IMG/VR virus record: IMGVR_UViG_3300042934_000980
Coordinates: 1 to 64,000 of that record
Source of the DNA: a virus
Strand: one strand, 5' to 3'
DNA length: 64,000 nt
Part shown: piece by piece, positions 31,835 to 41,027 of the stretch
Layout of the letters: each line of letters opens with the position of its first letter
Position numbering within the stretch: the stretch's first letter is position 1
The notes under the pieces: generated by a model
The model's input: the letters and a program-made list of their open reading frames with translations, nothing else
Told to the model about the DNA's origin: nothing
Databases searched by the model: none
Program-made: the position numbers and the translations under genes

Positions 31835-33235
31835 TTAATCGCCCTTGCTTGTGTCTTCGACAAAGATCTTCGGGTTGATCCCGGCAATGGCCTTCTTCAA
31901 CCCAGACATCCACTTGTTGTGTTGCGAAAGTTCGGCCTTCACCTTTTTCAAGGCTTCCTTGGCTTCGGCCACTTTCTCTTGCACCCGGGCTTTGTTGGCC
32001 GCCACGACTTCTTTGTTCTCTTCGTCGCCTTTGTCCGCGTCGTCGCCGGCCTTCTTAAGCTCGTCTATCGTCTTCTGTGCTTCTTTGATCTTGTCGGCCA
32101 CACCCGAGCCGTCCAAGATCCCCTTGCGCATAAACCCCAACATCCCATCCAGCACACGGGCGCCGTCCGCAGGGGTGGTGAGGTTACTGACCAGGTTCTT
32201 AAGCCTGCCGGTGGGGTCGATCTTTTCAGCCAGATCGTTGATGCCCTTACGGGCCGCGTCATTGATTCTGGCCGGGGTGTCTGACTTAATGGATTGCAAG
32301 GCTTTCTTGTTGGTGTCCGCGGTTTCTTTGGCGTCGTCCATTTTCTCTTGGTCGTCGCCTTCGTCAAACAGCTCCTTGACCGCCTTAAGTGACTCTACCG
32401 CCACTTCGTACGCTTTACGCCCCAGCTCTTTAAGAGCATCAAACACCGCCCCTTCCTGACCTTCCACGCGCCGCAGCCTTAGGCTGTTGGCGTGGGCCAC
32501 CCCTTCCATGTACGCCCGAGGCGCCGTGTCGCGGTCGGCCAAGAGGTCTTCAAACCCTTCCACCATCATCACCGCTTCATCCAGCCGGCAACCGCACAGG
32601 CAGTTCTCGTCACCGCACTCGTCGGTATCGAGTTCAAAGTCAGGCTCCGCAGGTTCAGGCAGATCGACCAGTGCCGACTCGGGGAATTCAGGCACCCCAC
32701 TTACCGCAGCAAAACGGCTGGTAACAAACACGTCCGTCAACTCCAGCGCTTTGAGCACTTGGTGCAGGTTGTGGGTGTGGAGTTGGAACTGCGTGCGTGG
32801 GGCTTGTTCCTCGTACCCTTCGTCGTGCAGCTTGTAGAGCTCCGCCAGCTTTTGGTAGCCGGTCTCGATCAACAGCAACACCCCGTCGGTCTCGCCGTAG
32901 ATCCCACCCTTATTCCCCATGGCACTGATGTTCACCGCCATCTGCCGGCACGTCTCACCTTGGGCCACGTCAATGGACTGGGCAAGCTCTGTGAGGTAGA
33001 GGTTAAGCGCCGGGTTGGTTTGAATCTCCAGCGACTCGTAGTACTTAAGGTCGGCGTCAAACTCACCCACCGAACGGATGTACTCTTGGCGGATGCGGTC
33101 TTTGTCCTGGAGCACGTCACCGTAAATGCCGAGCTGGACCAGCATGTTGAAAAGCACGGGGTTTTCTTCAGGGTCGACCGTCTTGTCTTCGGCCATCAGC
33201 AACCCTAGCATCTCCAGCTTGATTTGCTTGTTCAT
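31835..33235 (-). CDS. Inner-body-like protein with GQE-G processing site and Cys cluster
   Basis: 466 aa. The N-terminal ~255 residues are acidic and helical. Four Cys sit in DECGDENCLCGC (about 206-216), which could bind a metal. A phiKZ-protease-type site GQE-GA lies at 259-261. It is directly followed by an amphipathic helix (DALKELGRKAYEVAVESLKAV), as in six other proteins here. The C-terminal ~180 residues are Lys/Glu/Ala-rich coiled-coil-like helices. Proposed as a head/inner-body protein cut by the morphogenetic protease. The acidic propeptide would be removed. Confidence 0.6.
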   Translation of the reverse strand: MNKQIKLEMLGLLMAEDKTVDPEENPVLFNMLVQLGIYGDVLQDKDRIRQEYIRSVGEFDADLKYYESLEIQTNPALNLYLTELAQSIDVAQGETCRQMAVNISAMGNKGGIYGETDGVLLLIETGYQKLAELYKLHDEGYEEQAPRTQFQLHTHNLHQVLKALELTDVFVTSRFAAVSGVPEFPESALVDLPEPAEPDFELDTDECGDENCLCGCRLDEAVMMVEGFEDLLADRDTAPRAYMEGVAHANSLRLRRVEGQEGAVFDALKELGRKAYEVAVESLKAVKELFDEGDDQEKMDDAKETADTNKKALQSIKSDTPARINDAARKGINDLAEKIDPTGRLKNLVSNLTTPADGARVLDGMLGFMRKGILDGSGVADKIKEAQKTIDELKKAGDDADKGDEENKEVVAANKARVQEKVAEAKEALKKVKAELSQHNKWMSGLKKAIAGINPKIFVEDTSKGD

Positions 33236-33244
33236 CGGATACCC

Positions 33245-33736
33245 CTATTTGATTTTGATTTGAACCACGCCTTTGTAGACCACCGCGCGGCGGGCATCAA
33301 CAATCAGGCAGTCATCCAGTACGCTGAGATCGACTTGAGCACGGGGCAGGTCACCGATCCCGACCATCCGGGTCCAGTTGACAAAGTGCTGACCCAGTTC
33401 GTCGCTTTCTGGGATCAGTTCGTAGTCGCTGGTCTCCACCGGGTACTGAGCGGTCATGGGGTCGATCCCCAGTTGGCCGTTCAGCTGGCTTACATCACCC
33501 CCCAAAGACTCCTCAAAGGCGATGTGAGAGATGTCCAGAGGCAAGCCTTCAAACAGCACGCCCAAGTCCACACGAGCGATCAGCGCATTGCTGGAGGGGT
33601 CACTGGCCATGCTGTATTTGAACAGGTCTTTGTTCACGGCCTGTGCTTCACCAAAGCGTGGGTTCATCTGGGTGAGGCCGGCGTGACTTAGAGCACCTGT
33701 GACAATCACGGTTTGGTTCAGCAGGTTTAAGCGCAT
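33245..33736 (-). CDS. Small putative virion protein
   Basis: 163 aa, beta-rich (LLNQTVIVTGALSHAG, RRAVVYKGVVQIKIK), with AAGGT upstream. No signal, TM or enzyme motif. It lies between two genes whose products carry GxE processing sites (gaps of 9 and 11 bp), so a head-related structural role is likely by context only. Confidence 0.55.
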   Translation of the reverse strand: MRLNLLNQTVIVTGALSHAGLTQMNPRFGEAQAVNKDLFKYSMASDPSSNALIARVDLGVLFEGLPLDISHIAFEESLGGDVSQLNGQLGIDPMTAQYPVETSDYELIPESDELGQHFVNWTRMVGIGDLPRAQVDLSVLDDCLIVDARRAVVYKGVVQIKIK

Positions 33737-33747
33737 CGTAGTTTACC

Positions 33748-34719
33748 TTAATCGTTGACAGCAGCCTTGAGGATATTGACAGCGGCACCCGCACCCCGAA
33801 ACAGCAGACTCTCCAATTCCTTGATAGTCCCCATGGAGGTACGGATGTGGCGGCGCAGCACTTCAAGCTCTGCAGTTTCTTCAACCTTGCCCAAGGCCTT
33901 AAGCAAACCGTTTTCCAGCTCAACCGATTTGTTGACCATGGTCTCCAGCTTGTTCTGTACGCCTTTGATCTCATCGACCAAGTGACGGACCTGGGTGAGG
34001 TTGGTCTTAAAACTACCCGGGGCTACCCGTGGGTCACGTGCCAGCTTTTCGGTGGAGATACGCCCTTCAGGGTTTACCTTCACCTTGTAGGGGCCAAAGA
34101 AGTGCTGACCCTCGGCAAAGTGGGTCTTGACCGCAGCCAGGTACTGTTCCAAGTCAGTGCCCTGGGTAGTCCCGCTGTGCACGGCCTGGGCAAACGCCCG
34201 GGTAGCGTCCAGGTAGTTCTCGACCTTGCCAATGGATGCTGCCAGCGTTTTGATCTCAGTTTCCAGCCAGGTCAGGCTAGGGTCTGGTTTCGACGCTTTG
34301 GTGTACAGCTCAAAGACTGAGAGCGGGTATTCAACGTCACCGGCTTTCACCCCCTTTACCTTGAGGGTGTCTTCTAAGTCTTCGGTCTTGTTCTCCAGCC
34401 GGGATTGCTTACCGGTAAAGAACTCCCACAGCCACTTAAAGAAATCCTTTACCGCTTGGATCAGGGCTTTGGTGCCGTTGGCAATCGAGCCCAAGAAACC
34501 TTCGGTCCCGGTCACTGTGTCAGTGAAGACCACAGGCTTATGTTCCAGCAGGGATTTGTAGAGCGATTCAAAACCCACAACGCGGTCGTACTCGCGGCTA
34601 AGCTTTAGCGGAGCATCGCCTTCGATCTGGGTGTCGTAGCCTTTTTGATCGGCCTCGTAATCCTCCAACACGGTAGGTGTGTTGATGAACCGAGGACTGG
34701 TCGCGGAAATGGAGGACAT
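33748..34719 (-). CDS. Inner-body-like protein, GTE-G processing site
   Basis: 323 aa from the ATG at 34719; the longer frame to 34779 lacks a ribosome site and includes the intergenic hairpin area. Residues 1-70 form a polar propeptide. At 71-73 GTE is followed by GFLGSIANGTKALIQAVKDF and further aromatic residues, the same arrangement as the tandem genes at 51161 and 52295. The rest is helical (EKLARDPRV..., LENGLLKALGKVEETAELEV). It would be cleaved by the phage head protease and packed inside the capsid. The leader contains TATATTCACATTAC, a possible promoter. Confidence 0.65.
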   Translation of the reverse strand: MSSISATSPRFINTPTVLEDYEADQKGYDTQIEGDAPLKLSREYDRVVGFESLYKSLLEHKPVVFTDTVTGTEGFLGSIANGTKALIQAVKDFFKWLWEFFTGKQSRLENKTEDLEDTLKVKGVKAGDVEYPLSVFELYTKASKPDPSLTWLETEIKTLAASIGKVENYLDATRAFAQAVHSGTTQGTDLEQYLAAVKTHFAEGQHFFGPYKVKVNPEGRISTEKLARDPRVAPGSFKTNLTQVRHLVDEIKGVQNKLETMVNKSVELENGLLKALGKVEETAELEVLRRHIRTSMGTIKELESLLFRGAGAAVNILKAAVND

Positions 34720-34790
34720 ATACCAACCCTTCGTAATGTGAATATAAAGGTGCCTATAGCATTCTGGAAAAACCCCCAAGCGGCCATAAG

Positions 34791-34822
34791 GCTAACCCCC
34801 GGGATTGCTCCAGGGGGTTAGC
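34791..34822 (-). terminator. Terminator after inner-body gene 34852-36102
   Basis: A perfect 10-bp stem, GCTAACCCCC with GGGGGTTAGC. It lies between the stop at 34852 and the start at 34719; about 40 bases on, the minus strand has GGGGGTTTTT. Confidence 0.7.
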
Positions 34823-34851
34823 TTATTTACAGCAGGCTTAACCCGTGAGGG

Positions 34852-36102
34852 TTAGACGTGCGCGGAGACCGCGTCCAGAGTCCAGGAAGCGCAACGAACG
34901 TTGTGCTTGTTCAGGGCCTGGGTGAAGCTGGAAGCCGAGGTGTAGATAGCACGAACCAGCGCGATCTTCTCGTTGACTTCCTTGGCCTTTTCCTTGTCTT
35001 CGGCTTTGATCACGCCGAGGGAACCGATCACCTTGTCGCGAACCGACTTGGAGAACGAAGCCGAGACTTTGTCTTCACGCATCTGGGTGATGGTGCCACG
35101 CACTTCAGCCAGGATAGCCTTCAGACCAGCCTTGTCGACCTTCGGCGCAACTTCACCGGTGGTCAGCTTCTTGACGTCGCCAGAGCCGAAGTGGATCTTC
35201 AGCGAGCGAGCCAGGACAGCGGCTTCAGCCAGATCCTTCGCAGGACCTTCTTTCATTTCGGCGTGGATACGCACACCAGCCGACTGGCCGATCAGGATCT
35301 TCTTGTCGCCCTGGGATTTTGGACTGGCGTCCAGATCTTTCTTGGCGTCTTTGAAGACGGACAGCAGCAGGTCGCCGTAGGCGCTGTTGAAGCTGTTCAG
35401 GTCAACCGAGGTGACGTTCTGACCGATGTTGGTGAACTTGGCCAGGGCCGCCAGAGTACCGCTCCAGCCTTCGGTGCCTTCTTTCAGGCCGTGGGCTTCG
35501 TAGTCGAACAGAGCGTTCCAGCCGCCCAGCTTGATCTTTTCCTTGACGGCTTTGGCGTCGTCAACGCGCTTGACCAGTTGGTCGTGGCGGCGCAGCAGCT
35601 TTTCAGCCGAGGAGAAGATGCCGACGAAGAAGTTGATCACGGCGTTGAAGATGTGCTTGATGGCTTCGATAGCCTTCTTTGCCCAGCCCTTGACGGTGTC
35701 CATGAAGGACTCCATGCCGTGGCGAGCCATGATCTGCGCGGTGCCAGCGTCGCCCAGGGCTTCAACGCCCATACGGTCAACGGACACACCGCCGAGCTTG
35801 GCGTTCAGCTTGGTGGCGCGGTTGTAGAGGGTGGCGAACGCGGTGGAGTTGAACGAGCCGGAGCCGATCAGCGATTCCATGCCTTCCACAACTTCCTGGA
35901 TTTCTTCGACAGCTTCGTCCTGCTCTTCAACAGCAGCCTTCAGCTCTTCGATTTCCTGGCCTTGCTGTTCCAGCTCGACCTGAACTTCGGCGACTTCGGC
36001 GCGAACGGCGTCTTCCACGATTGCAGCGGTCTGCTCGCCTTCAGTGCCAGTGCCATTCAGCTCCAGGTTCTCGAAGCCGGCATAACGGTCCAAAATGCTC
36101 AT
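34852..36102 (-). CDS. Major inner-body-like protein with coiled-coil propeptide
   Basis: 416 aa. Residues 25-78 are a highly acidic coiled coil (EVQVELEQQGQEIEELKAAV and onward). At 129-131 GME is followed by SFMDTVKGWAKKAIEAIKHI, an amphipathic helix also seen in the paralogous inner-body proteins. The codon usage is strongly biased, leaving the opposite strand open nearly throughout, as in the capsid gene, which suggests very high expression. The rest is Lys/Ala-rich helix. The likely role is a scaffold-like head core or inner-body protein, its acidic leader removed by the [S/A/G]-x-E protease. It is flanked by hairpins, so separately transcribed. Confidence 0.7.
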   Translation of the reverse strand: MSILDRYAGFENLELNGTGTEGEQTAAIVEDAVRAEVAEVQVELEQQGQEIEELKAAVEEQDEAVEEIQEVVEGMESLIGSGSFNSTAFATLYNRATKLNAKLGGVSVDRMGVEALGDAGTAQIMARHGMESFMDTVKGWAKKAIEAIKHIFNAVINFFVGIFSSAEKLLRRHDQLVKRVDDAKAVKEKIKLGGWNALFDYEAHGLKEGTEGWSGTLAALAKFTNIGQNVTSVDLNSFNSAYGDLLLSVFKDAKKDLDASPKSQGDKKILIGQSAGVRIHAEMKEGPAKDLAEAAVLARSLKIHFGSGDVKKLTTGEVAPKVDKAGLKAILAEVRGTITQMREDKVSASFSKSVRDKVIGSLGVIKAEDKEKAKEVNEKIALVRAIYTSASSFTQALNKHNVRCASWTLDAVSAHV

Positions 36103-36110
36103 TGGGTATA

Positions 36111-36150
36111 TCCTTCGTTAACGAAAATGATTGTCTGTTTAAACAGGTTA
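36111..36150 (-). promoter_or_regulatory. Leader of inner-body gene with two short palindromes
   Basis: Between the stop at 36148 and the start at 36102 the DNA contains CGTTAACG and CTGTTTAAACAG, AT-rich palindromes unlike the surrounding GC-rich genes, and an AAGGA ribosome site. It probably holds a late promoter. Confidence 0.35.
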
Positions 36151-37152
36151 AGCGAAAACACCCAGTACACCATGAATGTACCGGTCGGTATAGCCGACCA
36201 CACGCGGGGTGAATCCACTATAAAATGCAAGTGCTCCGTGATTCCCCTCAAGAAGCTTCTCCGCTTCCTTCAGTGCGCTCTTGCTCACCTTGAACTCCAG
36301 CTTGCCCAACGCTTCGTCAACGACCTTGACCATTTCGGCCCAAGACTTGAGAAATGCAAGGTAACCGTCGTAGGCGTCTTTCACACGCTGATGGAGACTG
36401 TTCACTTTGTCCAGCTTGTTCAGCACCTCAGCGATCTGAGATTTGGACAGCGAAAGGTTCCCACCTTCGCCCGCAGGTGAATCCCCGGACATAGAATATT
36501 TCGGGGAGTAACCATCAGGATCGTTAAACGTCCACTCTTTGCCCCCGGGCAGCACGGCAGAGTGCTGAGCGCCCGATTGGTTGCGCGGAAGTTTGAAGGC
36601 TGGGTACTTCAGTTTTTCCATAGCATCGATCACTGCGAAAACGTCATCGGTATGCTTGGCATCTTTGAGCTTACGGACGGCGATCAACTGAGCATCCAGA
36701 TGATCGAGTACTTCCTTGCTGTGCTTGTCGAGAATCTCAAGTTGCGACAGCAGAACGTCCATATCGTGCCCAATATGATCGTGATCGCCTTGGGAGGTGA
36801 TCAACGCCACTTGGGCGGCGCTCAGTTCGATAGAATGTTCCTCTTTATCAGAGGCCGACGAAATCACCTTGCGGATCAACGTCTTGTTATCATCGAACGT
36901 CTTGGACAGCTGGGACCCGGCCGCCTTAAACCCCGTGGTAAGGCCTGAGAGCGCTTTACCCCCAACCCACTTGGTGACGCTGAGCAAACCGGAGCCCAGG
37001 TTCTGCAGGCTGTCCATGAACGCTTCTTGGCCTTTGACCGAGTCCACGTCCAAAGCCATGAGGCTACCGAGCTCAATCACGTCACGCAGCGACTGGCTCA
37101 GTTGCAGGTGCTGTTCCATGCCGGTGATCAGCAAACGCTTGTTCTGACTCAT
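36148..37152 (-). CDS. Inner-body-like protein, GQE-A processing site
   Basis: 334 aa with the strongest Shine-Dalgarno in the region (AAGGAGG, 6 bases). A 40-residue leader is followed by GQE-AF at 41-43 and then an amphipathic stretch (MDSLQNLGSGLLSVTKWVGG). The middle is helical (HIGHDMDVLLSQLEILDKH) and the C-terminal third is also helical. The layout matches the other propeptide-cleavage proteins here. In phiKZ, inner-body proteins are cleaved at [S/A/G]-x-E. Expression is likely high. Confidence 0.65.
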   Translation of the reverse strand: MSQNKRLLITGMEQHLQLSQSLRDVIELGSLMALDVDSVKGQEAFMDSLQNLGSGLLSVTKWVGGKALSGLTTGFKAAGSQLSKTFDDNKTLIRKVISSASDKEEHSIELSAAQVALITSQGDHDHIGHDMDVLLSQLEILDKHSKEVLDHLDAQLIAVRKLKDAKHTDDVFAVIDAMEKLKYPAFKLPRNQSGAQHSAVLPGGKEWTFNDPDGYSPKYSMSGDSPAGEGGNLSLSKSQIAEVLNKLDKVNSLHQRVKDAYDGYLAFLKSWAEMVKVVDEALGKLEFKVSKSALKEAEKLLEGNHGALAFYSGFTPRVVGYTDRYIHGVLGVFA

Positions 37153-37163
37153 TGCAGACCTCC

Positions 37164-38483
37164 TTAAGGGGTATTGACCTTGATGGAGGTGTAGCAGAGC
37201 TCAACCATGCCGGAGAAGATCAACACCAGGTAGCTGTTGACCGCAGCCCGTACGTTCAGCATTTCCAGCTGGTTCTTACGGATCACGGCGTTGAACTGGG
37301 TGAGCAGGCGGTCTTTGAGCTCGGTGGAGATGTCCGCTTCCACAAAGCCTTTGACGATGTCCAGGTACTCTGGATCGCTCAGCTGGTAGCGGCTGGTGGT
37401 CTCCACGCTTTTACGCCAGTCCTTGAGGACTTCACGCAGCAGCTTGGTCACCGACTTGATCTCGCTCTGGCTCAGGCTTTTGATTTCCATGCCCAGCTTG
37501 GGGAAGACCATCGGGGCGTTGTTCTCGAACCCGGTGAAGTCCACCTTGACGTAACGCTGGATCGAGTCTTCAGCCGCTTCTAGGGTCTTGACGTCGCGCA
37601 CCGGCGAATCCTGACGCACGTCCACAAAGTAGGCGCCGCCCATCAGCTCCACGCTTTGCTTGGCGGTAACACCTGGCGCTGCGTAAACGCGGTTGGGGTA
37701 GGTGCACTCTTTGAAACGCTCCGACGGGATGGCCTTGGGCATCAGCAGGAACCGTTCTTCGGCCGCTTGCTGGTCCAACCCCGAGAAGCCGCCAAAGTAG
37801 CTCAGCGTGCTGTTGAGGTTGTTCTTGGCGTTCAGGTGGTAGTTGTTGGACAACCCACTGATGGTGCGGCTGAGTTTACCCAGGTTGGTGACCCACTCGC
37901 CGTTGACTTCACCGTTGACCTTGAACAGGTTGAACAGGCGCTCGCCCAGGTTGATGGTTTCCAGGTCGCGGTTGAACGCAGGGGTGGTGTTGATGGAGTT
38001 TTCCAGCAAGTCCACTTGCTTTTCCAGCGCATCCTGAGACTGGGTCAGCAGGATGTAAGCCTCACGGAAACTGATGCTCATCTGGGTGACCACTTGCCGG
38101 GAGCGCTTGAAGAAGTCTTCCAGGAAGCTCTCACAGCCTGCCAGACGCGTGACAATGTACTCACGCGGCAACAGGGTAAAGCCCAGCGCTTCAGCGCCCT
38201 CCACGACGTCCATGCCCTCAGCGGGCGCGATCTCAACATCCGAGCGCTCCAACTGACGGTCCAGGCTGAAGGCAATGCTTGGGGTGATCTCGTGGGCCTT
38301 GAGGATGTTCAGGGTATTGCGCACGGCCTGAACCCGGTCCTTGGCGTCGTCGAGTTTGTTCTGGTAACGGTTCAACTCAGCCGAATCAGAAGCGTGAGCC
38401 ACCAGTTCCTGAGACTGTACCACGTTGATAGCCGCCATTTCGGCTGCCAACTTTTCACTTGCAAGTACCTCAGGACTAGCCAT
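37164..38483 (-). CDS. Putative inner-body/head protein
   Basis: 439 aa from the ATG at 38483 (GGAG 9 bases upstream); the open frame upstream to 38801 overlaps another gene and is not used. Helical throughout, with Gln/Asp/Leu-rich segments (QSQDALEKQVDLLENSIN) and a candidate EGAE-AL site at about residue 94-97. The start overlaps the stop of the preceding gene (38476) by 8 bp. No enzyme motif. It groups with its neighbours as a head-associated protein by context and composition. Confidence 0.55.
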   Translation of the reverse strand: MASPEVLASEKLAAEMAAINVVQSQELVAHASDSAELNRYQNKLDDAKDRVQAVRNTLNILKAHEITPSIAFSLDRQLERSDVEIAPAEGMDVVEGAEALGFTLLPREYIVTRLAGCESFLEDFFKRSRQVVTQMSISFREAYILLTQSQDALEKQVDLLENSINTTPAFNRDLETINLGERLFNLFKVNGEVNGEWVTNLGKLSRTISGLSNNYHLNAKNNLNSTLSYFGGFSGLDQQAAEERFLLMPKAIPSERFKECTYPNRVYAAPGVTAKQSVELMGGAYFVDVRQDSPVRDVKTLEAAEDSIQRYVKVDFTGFENNAPMVFPKLGMEIKSLSQSEIKSVTKLLREVLKDWRKSVETTSRYQLSDPEYLDIVKGFVEADISTELKDRLLTQFNAVIRKNQLEMLNVRAAVNSYLVLIFSGMVELCYTSIKVNTP

Positions 38484-38988
38484 AGTAGTTTTCTCCGCCC
38501 AAGAGTAGGAATAGACGTCCCAAGGCAGCGGGGCCGATGCCTGCCGCAAGACGGTAAAGGTCGTAGTCGTCGAGGCGGTAACCCTTCTCGATAAAGGGCA
38601 CACTGGAACCTGCACGGTGGATTGGACCGTACGTGGCTGCGCGGCGTTTGGCCGCGGCCTGGAGGGTGTGCTCTTGAATACGGATTTGCGAGAGCAGCGA
38701 TTGCACACCCACCTTACCGTTAAGGTAATGCAGGATGTCCTTGGCCAGCACCGCCATAGGCCCGCGGCCGCTGTCGTAGTTGGCTTCCAAGAACTTGGCA
38801 AAGTTGCCGCCGGTGATCAGGTTGACGTCGCGCAGCGTTTCGATGGCCACGTAGCCTTTCATCACGATCTCGAAATCGTTGTAGCTGTCGATTCGCAACA
38901 GCCGCAGATTACGAAACAGGGACGCAAGGTCCCCGTCGCTCAACGCAGCGTTCACGTAACCGTTACTGGCCAGTCGAAAGTCAGGCAT
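38476..38988 (-). CDS. Hypothetical virion-associated protein
   Basis: 170 aa from the ATG at 38988 (GAGG 6 bases upstream; the frame's longer start is TTG). An N-terminal ~100-residue helical domain is followed by a basic segment (AAAKRRAATYGPIHRAG) and a Gly/Leu-rich C-terminus (GIGPAALGRLFLLLGGENYYG) that is hydrophobic but short for a TM helix. It overlaps both neighbours by 8 bp. No family recognised. Confidence 0.55.
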   Translation of the reverse strand: MPDFRLASNGYVNAALSDGDLASLFRNLRLLRIDSYNDFEIVMKGYVAIETLRDVNLITGGNFAKFLEANYDSGRGPMAVLAKDILHYLNGKVGVQSLLSQIRIQEHTLQAAAKRRAATYGPIHRAGSSVPFIEKGYRLDDYDLYRLAAGIGPAALGRLFLLLGGENYYG

Positions 38989-39862
38989 AGCTGGCCTCAA
39001 TACGCTCGATGGCGTCCTGGTTCTTGATGATCTCGTTCTGATAGATCTCGATCTGACGTTCCAGCTGGGGATCGTCGCCGCCGTTTTGCTTGTTGACGGC
39101 TTGGGAGACCTTCATGGCGAAGAGTTCGTTTTCACGACGCATCTTTTCAATGCGCATGATGTTGATCTTGGACCACAGCAGGCTGACCCAGAACATGGGG
39201 TTAACCAGGTGCACACCAAAGCCTTGTTTCAAGGCGTCCACGCTCTGCGCCCCTTCCATGCTTTCGAGCACGTCCAACGAGGTCTGCGAAGCTTCCACAT
39301 CCGGCACGTTGTTGAGGTTGGTGATCATGGCGCGCGAGCCGCTGAACAGGTCAGCCGACAGGGTGCGGTAGAACATCTCGGTGCCGTTGATCCAGCGGAA
39401 GTCCACCTTGTCCAGATACTGCGCAGGGTCCTGACCTTTGAGGTGGTTGGTCAGCAACACATCGAACACCATGCGGGTGTACTTGCACCAGAACAGCAGG
39501 TGTTCGATCATGTTGAGCAGGTTGAGCTGGCGGACGGTGAGCAGCTTGCCGTCCCAGATCTTTTCCTTGTAACCCTGCACCAGCTTGGTCAGCTCAGGCA
39601 ACAGCGACTCGATCACGTTGGTTTCATACAGCACCGCTTCCACCAAGGTGTTGCCGGTAAAACCGCGGGCCTTCAGGTGCTTCATCACACCCTTGGACAC
39701 GATCCAGCGCTCGCTTTCGGCAACCAGCAGGATATGGTTGCTTTGCATGCGCATCAGGTTGGCCTTGATGTCCAAGACCGCCACCTTGACGTTGAGCAGG
39801 CTTTCGAGGATCTCGCCTTCCTTGAAGGTCTTGACACCCCGTGCGTATTCAATAACGTTCAT
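38981..39862 (-). CDS. Hypothetical virion-associated protein
   Basis: 293 aa, helical, Leu/Met-rich (ADLFSGSRAMITNLNNVPD, MFWVSLLWSKINIMRIEKM). A candidate processing site SME-GA occurs at about 212-214. The C-terminus is a charged coiled coil (QLERQIEIYQNEIIKNQDAI). Start and stop overlap the neighbours, indicating translational coupling in the head/inner-body operon. No named homologue recognised. Confidence 0.55.
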   Translation of the reverse strand: MNVIEYARGVKTFKEGEILESLLNVKVAVLDIKANLMRMQSNHILLVAESERWIVSKGVMKHLKARGFTGNTLVEAVLYETNVIESLLPELTKLVQGYKEKIWDGKLLTVRQLNLLNMIEHLLFWCKYTRMVFDVLLTNHLKGQDPAQYLDKVDFRWINGTEMFYRTLSADLFSGSRAMITNLNNVPDVEASQTSLDVLESMEGAQSVDALKQGFGVHLVNPMFWVSLLWSKINIMRIEKMRRENELFAMKVSQAVNKQNGGDDPQLERQIEIYQNEIIKNQDAIERIEASYA

Positions 39863-40998
39863 TACATACCCCCGTTCAACAGTTTGACCAGATCGGCCAG
39901 CGTGTTGCTGCCGGTGTCTTTCTTGGATTTGATGGCCAGGTCACGACGCGTGTAAACTTCTGGCATGTCGTTACCGTGGGTGTAGAAGGTAAACACACCG
40001 CGGTCTTCGTTGCAGACCACGATGGTGTTGGCCTTCACGGCGCGGAAGATGTGCTCGCGGCTGGTGGCATCACCAAAGCGCTTGCCGATGTCCAGCTCCA
40101 ACTGAGTGGAGGTGTCTTTGTTCATCACAAAGGCGTTGGCCAAGTTGTTGAAACTGACCAGACCGGTACGCAGGGCTGCCATCTTGTTACCGGTTTCCCG
40201 GTTCATGGCTTCCTTGTAGTACCCGGACATGTCTTCGTTCTTGATCTTGAAGCGTTCTTTGATGATGTCCTTACCACCCAAGAACTCAGGGCCGGTGATT
40301 TCGCCGGTCTTGAGCATCAGCAGACGCGCAAAGAAGCCGTCTTCGCCGCGCGCAGCGGTGAATACTCGGGTCAGGTCCTTGCCCTGGATGGGGACGGGGA
40401 TCTGGCGGAAGGTCAGCGGGAACTCTTGCTTGGCGCCGGCTTCACCGTAGATGGTGGCGAGCACGACTTTGCCGATGGCCAGCGGGGTGTATTCATTCAG
40501 GTCCGGGAAGGTCTTGCCACCGATCTGCACAGTGTTGGCCGGGATCGGTTCTTTTTCATCGCCCTTGTCCTTGGGGTCGGCTGCTTCATTGCCGGTGACC
40601 AACTTGATGTTGTCATCCAGCGCTTCAGCACCCATCACCGACAACAGACCGCCGCGGTTGGGGTTGATGGTGCCGATGATGTTTTCAACCTTGACGCCCA
40701 TGCCCACCGAGTTCTGCAACGACAGGTGGGTCAGGGTGGCGACGATGTCGCGCAACATGATGACCTGCATCAAGTCGCCCATGAATTCTTGGTGCAACAA
40801 TGGGGCTTCAATCGCCGTCATAGGGGCGATAATGGCACGGTTTGCACTCTGGTGAACAGAGGTCGTGCTGACCACATTGTATGAATGTTTTGCGCGCTCA
40901 GCCACCGAGGCAGCGGAGCCTATGTCCTTGCTATCCGGATAAAGCTTGGACGCAAAGTCCAACAGGAAAGACCCCAAATTGAGCACTGTACCGATCAT
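39862..40998 (-). CDS. Putative inner-body/head protein, first gene of long late operon
   Basis: 378 aa with GGAGAGG upstream. A hydrophobic N-terminus (IGTVLNLGSFLLDFASKLY) could be a membrane-active or packing helix rather than a cleaved signal. Candidate processing sites are MGAE-AL and TGNE-AA (about 126-144). The C-terminal half is alpha/beta (TIVVCNEDRGVFTFYTHG). The start is only 30 bp from the divergent plus-strand gene at 41028, so its promoter must be very compact. Confidence 0.55.
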   Translation of the reverse strand: MIGTVLNLGSFLLDFASKLYPDSKDIGSAASVAERAKHSYNVVSTTSVHQSANRAIIAPMTAIEAPLLHQEFMGDLMQVIMLRDIVATLTHLSLQNSVGMGVKVENIIGTINPNRGGLLSVMGAEALDDNIKLVTGNEAADPKDKGDEKEPIPANTVQIGGKTFPDLNEYTPLAIGKVVLATIYGEAGAKQEFPLTFRQIPVPIQGKDLTRVFTAARGEDGFFARLLMLKTGEITGPEFLGGKDIIKERFKIKNEDMSGYYKEAMNRETGNKMAALRTGLVSFNNLANAFVMNKDTSTQLELDIGKRFGDATSREHIFRAVKANTIVVCNEDRGVFTFYTHGNDMPEVYTRRDLAIKSKKDTGSNTLADLVKLLNGGM

Positions 40999-41027
40999 GT
41001 TAACCTCTCCAAGAAGGAATGTTCTAA

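Noticed and set aside
1032-34759. GGTGCCTATAG 11-mer shared by two intergenic regions
   Set aside because: Two copies of an 11-mer are expected many times over by chance in 64 kb; position alone is weak support.
34858-36480. A 540-codon open frame opposite the inner-body genes
   Set aside because: Same antisense effect of biased codons. It crosses two genuine genes and the leader region and has no start signal.
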